Positions 6,500 to 13,487 of a stretch of 15,299 bases of DNA are shown here, piece after piece (the first letter of the stretch is position 1; every line of letters starts with the position of its first letter). The notes below the pieces were generated by a model. The model worked only from the letters and a program-made list of their open reading frames with translations. It was not told the origin of the DNA and ran no database searches. Source of the stretch: an uncultured Clostridia bacterium (lineage in GTDB: Bacteria > Bacillota > Clostridia > Christensenellales > UBA1242); the NCBI GenBank assembly GCA_947628195.1, contig CANQZB010000008.1:1-15299 (forward strand). Reading direction: 5' to 3'. The position numbers were made by a program, and so were the translations under genes.

Positions 6500-6540
6500 G
6501 TGTTGGCAAACGGGTTGTACATTGCGCCTGTTGGCAACAC
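6500..6540 (+). promoter_or_regulatory. hairpin in the rpmF 5' leader, candidate ribosomal-protein leader
   Basis: GTGTTG (6500-6505) pairs with CAACAC (6535-6540). After a small internal loop AACGGG (6509-6514) pairs with CCTGTT (6527-6532, one G-T pair), leaving a 12-nt apical loop. The arms also contain a direct repeat TGTTGGCAA at 6501-6509 and 6529-6537. The hairpin ends 7 bases before the AGGAGGT ribosome site (6548-6554). A role in autoregulation by L32 or in message stability is inference. Confidence 0.5.
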
Positions 6541-6558
6541 AATATATAGGAGGTAAAA

Positions 6559-6750
6559 ATGGCTGTTCCAAAAGGAAAAGTGTCTAAAGCTAGGCGAGAT
6601 AAACGCCGTGCCAACTGGAAAGCTGCTGTTCCTACACTAGTAGAATGCCCACATTGCCATGAAAAGAAAGTGGCTCATCAAGTTTGTAAAAATTGTGGAT
6701 ATTATGATGGCGAGCAAGTTGTTAACTTAGACGAGAAAAAGACAAAATAA
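6559..6750 (+). CDS. rpmF: 50S ribosomal protein L32
   Basis: A 63-aa component of the large ribosomal subunit. The N-terminus MAVPKGKVSKARRDKRRA is the typical basic L32 start (mature protein from Ala2). A zinc ribbon follows, with Cys30-x2-Cys33 and Cys43-x2-Cys46, so this is the zinc-binding form and not the Cys-less paralogue. The C-terminal extension is short and charged. Translation is driven by a strong AGGAGGT (6548-6554) four bases before ATG. In many bacteria rpmF is preceded by a DUF177/YceD gene and followed by plsX. Here no YceD gene is adjacent. A terminator and a methyltransferase gene separate it from plsX. Confidence 0.97.
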   Translation: MAVPKGKVSKARRDKRRANWKAAVPTLVECPHCHEKKVAHQVCKNCGYYDGEQVVNLDEKKTK

Positions 6751-6752
6751 TT

Positions 6753-6778
6753 AAAGGAGGGTTTAACCCCTCTTTTTT
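6753..6778 (+). terminator. intrinsic terminator after rpmF
   Basis: AAAGGAGGG (6753-6761) pairs with CCCTCTTTT (from 6768), with one G-T pair and a 6-nt loop, followed by a T-run. It starts two bases after the rpmF stop. Confidence 0.85.
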
Positions 6779-6805
6779 AATGAAAACATAATCTAAAAAA
6801 ATAAA

Positions 6806-6833
6806 TTGACAATTTAAGAGTTTATGTTATAAT
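6806..6833 (+). promoter_or_regulatory. promoter of the methyltransferase gene, placed for leaderless transcription
   Basis: TTGACA (6806-6811), a 16-base spacer and TATAAT (6828-6833) with TG one base ahead. Only six bases separate the -10 from the ATG at 6840, so the transcript should begin at or next to the start codon. Confidence 0.75.
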
Positions 6834-6839
6834 AAAAAT

Positions 6840-7676
6840 ATGACAATAGAAGAAGTTAAAGAATTTATAAATAAAAACATGGCACTTAAAGTTGTGTTAA
6901 GCGATAAATTGTCTGGCGAATACAACAAAATTATTTTGCGCCCGATTGAGCTTAAAGGCAAACAAATTTATCAAATAGAAAGATACACAAAAACGCAAGT
7001 TTTTCATGCAAACTTGCCATATTTTGAGGCGGTTAATAGCCTAAACATAGAAGCTTTTAAGCAAATTTTATTAGAAACAGCCGGCAAAACTTATGTGTTT
7101 TCAATAGCAAAAAACGGCTATAAAATGAAGGCGCATAACAACGATTTAACTTCAAAAATAGAAGCACACAATAAAGTAAAAAATTATTTAATTAACGAAG
7201 GGGAAGATATTCCCATTATGCGTGAACTTGGCATTTTCACAAAAGAAAACAAAATTGCTACCTCTATGTACGATAAATTTAAACAAATTAATAGGTTTGT
7301 AGAAATTATCGATGACGAATTTAAGGCTTCAAACTTAAAAGAAATTACAATTTTGGATTTTGGCTCGGGCAAAAGTTATTTAACATTTTTAATTTATCAT
7401 TATTTTGTAAACATTAAAAAAGCAAAAGTTAATATTATTGGCTATGATATAAAAAAGGATGTTGTAGAAAATTGCAACAATTTAGTAAAAAAATATAATT
7501 TAACTGGCATCAATTTTGTTGTTAGCGATGTTAGTAAAGATAAATTGTATGAAGGCAAAATCGATATGGTGGTTAGCCTTCACGCGTGCGATACGGCAAC
7601 GGATTACGCCTTAAATTTTGCAATAAAAAATAAAGCAAAATACATTTTTCCGTTCCGTGTTGCCAGCATGAAATAA
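6840..7676 (+). CDS. class I SAM-dependent methyltransferase, 5' part (frameshifted)
   Basis: Residues 1-270 of a putative cytoplasmic SAM-dependent methyltransferase of unknown substrate. The N-terminal part (about 15-60) has the family-like pattern KVVLSDK...IILRPIELKG...TQVFHANL. The Rossmann domain has motif I ILDFGSGKSYL (171-181), the acidic end of strand 2 at GYDIKKDVVENC (201-212), and MVVSLHACDTATDYAL (243-258). The frame then runs into PFRVASMK and a stop. Reading one base back at the T-run 7645-7649 restores VPCCQHE, the motif expected next, and the frame stays open to 7960, giving a full 373-aa protein. One T is therefore missing, either in the genome or in the sequence. No ribosome site precedes the ATG; the promoter position suggests a leaderless message. 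It lies alone between the rpmF terminator and plsX. Confidence 0.85.
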   Translation: MTIEEVKEFINKNMALKVVLSDKLSGEYNKIILRPIELKGKQIYQIERYTKTQVFHANLPYFEAVNSLNIEAFKQILLETAGKTYVFSIAKNGYKMKAHNNDLTSKIEAHNKVKNYLINEGEDIPIMRELGIFTKENKIATSMYDKFKQINRFVEIIDDEFKASNLKEITILDFGSGKSYLTFLIYHYFVNIKKAKVNIIGYDIKKDVVENCNNLVKKYNLTGINFVVSDVSKDKLYEGKIDMVVSLHACDTATDYALNFAIKNKAKYIFPFRVASMK

Positions 7677-7960
7677 ATCTTTCAATAAAAAAGGGTGGGG
7701 ATTTTGACATCCTTTTAAATGATGGTTTATTAAAAGAAAGGTTTTCTGCCTTGCTTACAGATGGCATCCGCGCCGAGATTTTGCGTGCTTGCGGATACTC
7801 GGTTGACGTTATAGAATTTGTAGATTTTTCCCATTCGCCAAAAAATATTATGTTAAGATGCAAGTTAACAAAACAGCAAAAAAATTTGGAAAATGTTAAA
7901 AATTTAATCAAAAAATACAATTTTTCGCAAAAATTGTACGATTTAACGGAAAAAATTTAA
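7649..7960 (+). pseudogene. SAM-dependent methyltransferase, 3' part after the frameshift
   Basis: The frame from 7649 continues the methyltransferase begun at 6840. VPCCQHEINL comes first, then KERFSALLTDGIRAEILRACGY, VIEFVDFSHSPKNIMLRC and a Lys/Asn-rich tail ending at TAA 7958-7960. The ALLTD...RA..L...GY and EF.D..H.PKN blocks are the usual C-terminal part of this family. There is no credible start for independent translation; the TTG at 7751 lies inside a conserved block and has no ribosome site. A restored gene would be 373 aa. Confidence 0.8.
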
Positions 7961-7990
7961 AAATTTTCAAAATTTTTATGATTTATTAAG

Positions 7991-8030
7991 AATAAAAGTA
8001 AGCGTTAAATTATTTTACTTTTATTTTTAT
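7991..8030 (+). terminator. AT-rich hairpin, probable terminator before plsX
   Basis: AATAAAAGTAA (7991-8001) and TTACTTTTATT (8015-8025) form an 11-bp stem with a 13-nt loop and a T-rich 3' side. It has only one G-C pair, so strength is uncertain. The rest of the 149-base gap before plsX shows no gene and no promoter that I can place with confidence. Confidence 0.45.
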
Positions 8031-8109
8031 TTATTGTAAAATAAATATATTATTAAAAACATATTGCAGATTTTGTTAAGCGAATTGACAAGAATTAAAA
8101 GGAGAAAGA

Positions 8110-9105
8110 ATGAAAATTGTAGTTGATGCTTTTGGTGGAGATTTTGCACCGCAGGAAATTGTTGCTGGTGCTGTTAAGGCTTTGCAAGCAAACGAAAAAT
8201 TAAATATAGTTTTGGTGGGAGATAAAGACAAAATAACGGAAATATTAGAGTCCCTTGTTTTTGTTAGCGATAGGCTGGAAATTGTGCATGCGCCCGATGT
8301 TGTTACAATGAACGATGTACCAACTGTAGCAATCCGCACAAAAAAAACTTCCAGCATTGTTGTGGCGTATGATTATTTAAAAAATAATGACGATGCAAAG
8401 GCTTTGGTTAGTGCGGGAAGCACGGGCGCAACTCTAACAGGTGCCGTGTTAAAATTGGGGCGTATTCAAGGCATTTCGCGCCCAGCATTAGCACCAATTT
8501 TGCCAACCGTAAACGATAGGGGAGTAATGCTGTTGGATTCTGGCGCAAACGCCGAGTGTAAGGCAGAAAATTTACTGCATTTTGCCATTATGGGCAACGA
8601 ATATATGAAGGCTGTTGGAATAAAAAATCCGCGCATAGCCTTGTTAAACATTGGCGTGGAGGAAGAAAAAGGTAGCGAGATGATTAAAGAAGCCTATCAG
8701 TTGCTAAAAAATTCCAACCTTAATTTCGTTGGCAACATTGAGGCGCGAGATATACTTCGTGGCAGTGTTGACGTTGTTGTGTGCGATGGCTTTTCCGGCA
8801 ACATCGCGTTAAAAACAATTGAGGGCGTTGCTGAAGTGCTTTTCGGCGAACTTAAAGATACAGTTAAATCATCTTTCCGCGCAAAAATAGGCGGTTTGTT
8901 CCTCAAAAAGAGCCTTAAAAGCATAAAATCAAAATATGATTATCAAAAACTGGGCGGTGCACCAATGTTGGGTGTTTCCAAAATTGTTTTAAAATGCCAT
9001 GGCAACAGCAAGGCAGAAACAATAGCAAAAACTATTGAACAAGCATATACTTTGGCGGAAAATAAAATGATTGAAAAGGTAAGTAAAGCAGTTGAAAAAA
9101 TTTAA
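8110..9105 (+). CDS. plsX: phosphate acyltransferase PlsX
   Basis: Makes acyl phosphate from acyl-ACP, the acyl donor for PlsY in phosphatidic acid synthesis; a peripheral membrane enzyme. The 331-aa length is typical. Family blocks are present in order: DAFGGDFAP near the N-terminus, VSAGSTGAT, RPALAPILPT, MLLDSGANAECKAENL, ALLNIGVEEEKGSE, GNIEARDI, VVVCDGFSGNIALKT, and near the end GGAPMLGVSKIVLKCHG. ATG 8110 is fixed by AGGAG (8100-8104) with 5-nt spacing. Its last 14 bases overlap rnc. In many Firmicutes acpP stands between plsX and rnc or fabD/fabG follow plsX; here none of those lies between them. Confidence 0.97.
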   Translation: MKIVVDAFGGDFAPQEIVAGAVKALQANEKLNIVLVGDKDKITEILESLVFVSDRLEIVHAPDVVTMNDVPTVAIRTKKTSSIVVAYDYLKNNDDAKALVSAGSTGATLTGAVLKLGRIQGISRPALAPILPTVNDRGVMLLDSGANAECKAENLLHFAIMGNEYMKAVGIKNPRIALLNIGVEEEKGSEMIKEAYQLLKNSNLNFVGNIEARDILRGSVDVVVCDGFSGNIALKTIEGVAEVLFGELKDTVKSSFRAKIGGLFLKKSLKSIKSKYDYQKLGGAPMLGVSKIVLKCHGNSKAETIAKTIEQAYTLAENKMIEKVSKAVEKI

Positions 9106-9760
9106 AACAAACTCATTTTTAGAATTATTTAATAAATGCAGTGAAGAATATAGAAATTTGGCCTTCACTCATTCTTCTTATGCGCACGAACATAACTTAG
9201 AAAGTAACGAGCGTGTGGAGTTTTTAGGGGATACAGTTCTATCCACAATAGTAAGTGATTATTTATTTAAGCACGAACATCAAAACGAAGGCAAAATGAG
9301 CAAAATTCGCGCCAATTTTGTGTGTACAGAAAGTTTAAGCGAAGTTGCAAAAACGCTAAATATAGAGCCAAGAATTAAACTCGGCCACAGTTTTAAAGAT
9401 AAAATTTCCAACGCAATTTTGGCAGACACAGTTGAAAGTATGATTGGTGTTATGTATTTAACTTTTGGCATGCCGTCAATTAGCACAGCTGTGTTAGAAG
9501 TCTTGCAAGTAAAGGAAAAATTAAAAAATGGCGTTAAACAAATAGATTATAAATCCAATTTGCAAGAATATTGCCAAAAACAAAAACTTAAACTAGATTA
9601 TAAGGTGGAAAAATATCCGCTAGAAAATGGGCAGGAAAATTTTAGAGCATCCGTTTTTGTTAATGATGAATTTTTAGCCTACGGCAATGGCTCAACCAAG
9701 CGTGAAGCAGAGCAAAACGCCGCCCACTTGGCAATGGAAAAATTAAATAAGGAGAGTTAA
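9092..9760 (+). CDS. rnc: ribonuclease III
   Basis: Double-strand-specific endoribonuclease that processes rRNA precursors and structured mRNAs. The 222-aa protein has the usual two domains. The catalytic domain has THSSYAHEH (26-34), the signature NERVEFLGDTVL (39-50) and ILADTVESMIG (109-119); predicted metal ligands are Glu43, Asp47, Asp112 and Glu115. A dsRNA-binding domain follows at about 152-219, with DYKSNLQEYCQ, YGNGSTKREAEQNAA and a final helix. The only sensible start is TTG at 9092, inside the end of plsX, with no strong ribosome site, so it probably depends on translational coupling. Its stop overlaps the next ATG by one base. The common partner smc does not follow. Confidence 0.95.
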   Translation: MKKFKTNSFLELFNKCSEEYRNLAFTHSSYAHEHNLESNERVEFLGDTVLSTIVSDYLFKHEHQNEGKMSKIRANFVCTESLSEVAKTLNIEPRIKLGHSFKDKISNAILADTVESMIGVMYLTFGMPSISTAVLEVLQVKEKLKNGVKQIDYKSNLQEYCQKQKLKLDYKVEKYPLENGQENFRASVFVNDEFLAYGNGSTKREAEQNAAHLAMEKLNKES

Positions 9761-10524
9761 TGAATAAAGTAGTTTTAGTAACAGGCGCTTCGCGTGGAAT
9801 TGGCCGCGCAACAGCAATTAAATTTGCTAGTTCTGGCTATGATGTAATTATTAATTATATAGATAATGAGCGAGATGTTTTTCATAAACCAAACATAGAT
9901 AATGAAAAGGACGCCCATAATTTAAAAAAATATATTGAACAAAATTATAATGTTAAAGCAACCACAATTTTAGCGGATGTTTCTAACGAAAAAGAAGTTA
10001 AAAATATGTTTGAAATAATCAAAAAGAATTATGGCAAATTGGATGCACTTGTTAACAATGCTGGCATAGTTTTTGATAGGGATTTTAGCGCTATAAAAAT
10101 TGATGAAATGCAACGCACATTAAATGTTAATGTTGTTGGCGCATTTATTGTTGCAAGAGAAGCAGGCAAAATTTTAAATAAAGGTGGAACAATTGTAAAT
10201 GTATCATCAACAAACGGTACAAAAACAATTTCGCCAGAATGTTTAGATTACAACATTTCAAAAGTTGGTTTGCAAAGTTTAACAAGAGATTTAGCATTTT
10301 ATTATAAGCCAAACATAAGGGTTAATGCAATAGCAATCGGTTGGGCAGATACTTCGCTTAATTATGGATTGCCAAAAGATTATATAGATGAAGAAAATGC
10401 GCGTATTTTTATTAATCGTTTTGCTAAGCCGGAAGAAATTGCAAACACAATTTACTTTTTATCAAATTCTGAATCTTCATATATAAACGGAGAAATTATA
10501 AATATTGATGGTGGATATTGTTAA
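9760..10524 (+). CDS. short-chain dehydrogenase/reductase, FabG-like
   Basis: A 254-aa NAD(P)-dependent oxidoreductase of the classical SDR family. The cofactor motif TGASRGIG (8-15), ADVS (72-75) and NNAG (99-102) are present, as is the catalytic set with Ser149/Ser150, Tyr164 and Lys168 in YNISK. The C-terminus has the typical SSYINGEIINIDGGY. The overall pattern resembles 3-oxoacyl-ACP reductase FabG, and the position after plsX suits lipid synthesis. However, an extra segment of about 15 residues (around 37-52, including DVFHKPNIDNEKD) lies between strand 2 and helix 3, and the PGF/T region after strand 6 reads AIGWADTSLN, so the substrate is uncertain. The start overlaps the rnc stop (TAATG) with GGAGAG upstream. 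Its codons look more AT-rich than those of its neighbours. Confidence 0.88.
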   Translation: MNKVVLVTGASRGIGRATAIKFASSGYDVIINYIDNERDVFHKPNIDNEKDAHNLKKYIEQNYNVKATTILADVSNEKEVKNMFEIIKKNYGKLDALVNNAGIVFDRDFSAIKIDEMQRTLNVNVVGAFIVAREAGKILNKGGTIVNVSSTNGTKTISPECLDYNISKVGLQSLTRDLAFYYKPNIRVNAIAIGWADTSLNYGLPKDYIDEENARIFINRFAKPEEIANTIYFLSNSESSYINGEIINIDGGYC

Positions 10525-10561
10525 ATAATTAACTAAAATTAATAAAAAACTTTAAATTCAC

Positions 10562-10589
10562 TTGACAAATTTAAAATTAGATATATAAT
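10562..10589 (+). promoter_or_regulatory. promoter of the rpoZ operon
   Basis: TTGACA (10562-10567), a 16-base spacer and TATAAT (10584-10589) lie 22 bases upstream of rpoZ. Both hexamers are perfect matches to the vegetative consensus. Confidence 0.8.
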
Positions 10590-10611
10590 ATAAACAAATT
10601 AAGGAGTTATT

Positions 10612-10806
10612 ATGTTATTTGAACCACCAATTGATTTATTAGTAAAACAAACAGGTTGCCGTTACGCTGCAGCTATAATTGTAGGCGCTAGGGCAAAAGA
10701 ACTTATGAGCAAAATTTCCGCTTCACTAAATGGGAACTCTAACTTGGCAATTAACTATGCGGCAGAAGAAGTTGCACGCGGTGAAGTTGTTGGCTCAAAG
10801 TCTTAA
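10612..10806 (+). CDS. rpoZ: RNA polymerase omega subunit
   Basis: A 64-aa subunit that helps fold the beta' subunit and assemble RNA polymerase. The N-terminal PPIDLLVKQTGCRYAAAIIV corresponds to the family pattern around a conserved R-Y (Arg17-Tyr18), followed by GARAKELM (25-32). A C-terminal helix AAEEVARGEVV (50-60) matches the usual ALEEIAxGKI. The ribosome site AAGGAG (10601-10606) has 5-nt spacing. The common clostridial neighbours gmk (upstream) and coaBC (downstream) are absent; priA follows three bases after its stop. Confidence 0.92.
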   Translation: MLFEPPIDLLVKQTGCRYAAAIIVGARAKELMSKISASLNGNSNLAINYAAEEVARGEVVGSKS

Positions 10807-10809
10807 TAG

Positions 10810-11685
10810 ATGTACGCACAAGTTGTTGTAGATATTCAAAATGATGCAGTGGATAGAGTGTTTGACTATCTTGCTTTAAACAACACTAAAATTGGCATGC
10901 GCGTTTTAGTGCCTTTTGCCGGGCGCACTGTTTTGGGCTATGTGCTGGGGTTAAGCGAATCGTCTAATTTTGATGCTAGCAAAATTAAACCCATAAAACA
11001 GCATTTGGATGAAGAACCCAAAATTAAGCCGGAAATTTTAGAGTTGTGTAAGTTTATGTCAAAACACTTTTTTTTGCGTTTAAGTGACTGCATAAGGCTT
11101 GCCTTGCCATCTTGCGTTAGGCTGGATAGCGAGCGCGCGCAACTTAATTACACTTGCACTCTTATTTTTGATATAGAAACCGCAATAAATATGATAGGCA
11201 AACGCGCTAAAAGCCAACTAAGCGTTGTTGCATTTTTAAGCGAACAGGGGGAAGCAAATTATTTAAAATTAGTTGAACTTTTTGGGCGTTCTAGTGTAAA
11301 TGCGGTTATAGAAAAGGGAATTGTATCAAAAACCGCTATACGCATTATGCGCAAACCTGAAATAGAACAAACTCATGCAGAAAGGCACATTTTAACAAAA
11401 GCGCAAGATAATGCAGTTAAACAGATTTGCAATAATAATTCCACCTTTTTATTGCACGGAGTAACGGGCAGTGGGAAAACTGAAATATATATGTCGGTTA
11501 TTGAAAAGGCTTTAAGCGAAAATAAAACCGCCATTATGTTAGTGCCGGAAATATCCTTAACTCCGCAGATGATGAATCGATTTAACTCTCGCTTTCCGGG
11601 GATGGTTGCCGTTTTGCATAGCGGTTTAAGTGAGGGTGAAAGATTTGACGAATGGGAACGCATTTTTTCTGGCGAAGCGCAATAA
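10810..11685 (+). CDS. priA: PriA helicase, N-terminal part (gene disrupted by internal deletion)
   Basis: PriA (primosomal protein N') recognises stalled forks and reloads the replicative helicase. This frame holds residues 1-291: the N-terminal DNA-binding part (VVVDIQNDAVDRVFDY, FAGRTVLGYVLG), then the helicase core with Walker A HGVTGSGKTEIY (216-227), LVPEISLTPQ (244-253) and LHSGLSEGERFDEW (269-282). After GEAQ it meets TAA at 11683. In intact PriA a segment ending in a (G)(T/A)RSA-(I/L)F-x-P(F/L)-x-NLG stretch comes next, before IIIDEEHD. Here IIIDEEHD starts at 11682 in another frame, so about 18 residues plus one base (near 55 nt) are missing. The start ATG 10810 is next to the rpoZ stop, without a clear ribosome site. 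The truncated product would lack helicase function. Confidence 0.9.
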   Translation: MYAQVVVDIQNDAVDRVFDYLALNNTKIGMRVLVPFAGRTVLGYVLGLSESSNFDASKIKPIKQHLDEEPKIKPEILELCKFMSKHFFLRLSDCIRLALPSCVRLDSERAQLNYTCTLIFDIETAINMIGKRAKSQLSVVAFLSEQGEANYLKLVELFGRSSVNAVIEKGIVSKTAIRIMRKPEIEQTHAERHILTKAQDNAVKQICNNNSTFLLHGVTGSGKTEIYMSVIEKALSENKTAIMLVPEISLTPQMMNRFNSRFPGMVAVLHSGLSEGERFDEWERIFSGEAQ

Positions 11686-12932
11686 TTATTGATGAAGAGC
11701 ACGATAGTTCTTATGTAAGTGAAACCAACCCAAGATATTTCACGCACGAAGTTGCAGAATTTAGGACAAGATATAACAAATGTCCGCTGGTTTTGGGCAG
11801 TGCTACACCAAGTTTGGAAAGCTTTAAAAAGGCTCAAGATGGCGAATATAAGCTTATTAGTTTAACCGAGCGTGTTAACAACCTTGAAATGCCCAAAATT
11901 GAAATTGTGGATATGATAAACGAAGTGCTTGACGGAAACACTTCACCTTACAGCAAAAAATTAATTGCAAAACTAGACGAGTGCATTAAGAATAAAAAAC
12001 AAGCCATTTTATTCATAAACAGGCGCGGTTTTGCCTCATTTGTTATGTGCCGGCAGTGCGGTTATAGGGCAAAATGCGATGATTGCGAAGTCAGCCTTGT
12101 GTATCATAAAGAAGATAATCAGTTAAAATGCCATTTTTGTGGCAAAAGATATAGGGCTTTAACGAATTGCCCAAACTGTAACAGCACAAATATTAAATAT
12201 GGCGCACTTGGCACAGAGCGCGTGTGCAACGATTTAAAAAAGATGTTCCCAGATGTGCCAATTTTTAGAATGGATAACGACACAACTCGTGGCAAAAACG
12301 GGCATAAACACATATTGGAACAGTTTGCTACCACTAGTCCAAGCATACTTGTTGGTACGCAAATGATAGCCAAAGGGCATGATTATCCGCTTGTTTCTTT
12401 TGTTGGAATTTTAGATGCGGATGTTAGCCTATATAATAGCGATTTTAAATCGAACGAACGCACTTTCCAACTTGTAACCCAAGTGGCAGGCAGGGCAGGT
12501 CGCGCAAATAACGACGGCTATGTTGTGCTTCAAACCTATGCACCAAAACATTATGTTTATCGCTTTGCCACCAACTATGATTACAACAGTTTCTTTGAAA
12601 AGGAAATTAATTTAAGGCAAACAACCGGCTTTCCACCATATAGCACAATTGTGCGCATTCTAGTAAGCAGTGTAAGTGATAATAGAGCAATAGAAGTAAC
12701 CAAAAAACTCTACGATAACGCCCTTAAACTAAAACAAAAATACGGCAAACAAATTTTATTTATGCAAGCCATGCCAAGCCCCGTAAAACGCATTCAAACT
12801 AAATATCGCTATCAAATTTTAACGCGTTTTACTCCAAGCGAGGATATTACAAACGACCTTTTTACAATAGCCGATGTAATAGAAAAGGACGTTTCAATTT
12901 TTGTTGAAATTAACCCAAATAATTTAAGATAA
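11652..12932 (+). pseudogene. priA: PriA helicase, C-terminal part (shifted frame)
   Basis: PriA homology in this frame starts at 11682 with IIIDEEHDSSY (motif II, Walker B). The first ten codons from ATG 11652 only re-read the end of the upstream part, and that ATG has no ribosome site. Further features in order: VLGSATPSLESF; INRRGFASFVMC; the zinc region with eight cysteines in four pairs (CRQC, CDDC, CHFC, CPNC); ALGTERV; RMDNDTT; ILVGTQMIAKGHD; DADVSLYNSDFKSNERTFQL; QVAGRAGR (motif VI); and the C-terminal domain with TGFPPYS. Apart from the break, this part looks intact, so the damage is recent or an artefact. It ends at a strong terminator and def follows with its own promoter. Confidence 0.9.
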
Positions 12933-12953
12933 GTGGCACACGCCACTTTTTTT
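12931..12953 (+). terminator. intrinsic terminator after priA
   Basis: AAGTGGC (12931-12937), loop ACAC and GCCACTT (12942-12948) followed by a T-run form a perfect hairpin that begins within the priA stop codon. Confidence 0.92.
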
Positions 12954-12965
12954 AATTTTAATTTA

Positions 12966-12994
12966 TTGACAATAAGTTGAATCTATGTTAAAAT
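12966..12994 (+). promoter_or_regulatory. promoter of def-fmt-rlmN
   Basis: TTGACA (12966-12971), a 17-base spacer and TAAAAT (12989-12994), with TG one base ahead of the -10. It lies between the priA terminator and def. Confidence 0.75.
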
Positions 12995-13028
12995 TAGTTA
13001 ATTATAAGTAATAATTAAAGGAGATTTT

Positions 13029-13487
13029 ATGGCAATAAGAGAAATTGTGCCTTACACGGATAAATTTATTAGGAAACAGAGCAAACCTGTGTCAGTTTTT
13101 GATGATAAACTTGCCGAACTATTGGACGATATGTGGGAAACCTTGCTTTCTGTAAACGGCGCTGGGCTTAGCGCGGTGCAAGTTGGCGTTTTAAAGCGTG
13201 TTTTTATACTTAACATTAACAATATGCGCATTGAATTTGTTAATCCAACCATAATTAAAAAGAGTGGAGAGCAGTGCAAGGAAGAAGGTTGCCTAAGCGT
13301 TGCCGGGCAATACAATTATGTAAAGCGCCCACAATGCGTAACAGTTGTGGCCTATGATAGATTTGGCAATAAATTTACTCTAACTTGTGAGGATTGGACT
13401 GCCGTTTGTGTCTGCCATGAATGTGACCACCTAGATGGCATTTTGTTTATAGATAAAATTTGTGAGCCTCCAAAAGGAGAAAGATAG
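13029..13487 (+). CDS. def: peptide deformylase
   Basis: Metal-dependent hydrolase that removes the formyl group from the N-terminal Met of new proteins; works after Fmt. The 152-aa length is typical. Motif 1 is GAGLSAVQVG (44-53), with Ser48 where GLAAxQ is usual. Motif 2 is EGCLSVAG with metal ligand Cys88. Motif 3 is CHECDHLDG (129-137) with ligands His130 and His134 and catalytic Glu131. All catalytic residues are present. The ribosome site AAAGGAG (13017-13023) is 5 bases before ATG. The stop overlaps the fmt start (TAGTG). Confidence 0.96.
   Translation: MAIREIVPYTDKFIRKQSKPVSVFDDKLAELLDDMWETLLSVNGAGLSAVQVGVLKRVFILNINNMRIEFVNPTIIKKSGEQCKEEGCLSVAGQYNYVKRPQCVTVVAYDRFGNKFTLTCEDWTAVCVCHECDHLDGILFIDKICEPPKGER

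Noticed and set aside
7643..7650. Programmed -1 frameshift site in the methyltransferase
   Set aside because: The P-site codon ATT cannot re-pair after slipping to CAT, the T-run is only five bases long, and I know of no recoding in this family.
7751..7960. Separate small gene after the methyltransferase
   Set aside because: The same frame is open back to 7649 and continues the methyltransferase motifs across the shift, so it is the 3' part of the same gene.
8085..8090. TTGACA as a plsX -35 box
   Set aside because: It lies only about 20 bases before the ATG, with no -10 possible in between.
11652..11681. ATG 11652 as a genuine start of an independent PriA C-terminal protein
   Set aside because: There is no ribosome site, and its first ten codons re-read the end of the upstream PriA frame; PriA homology begins only at 11682.
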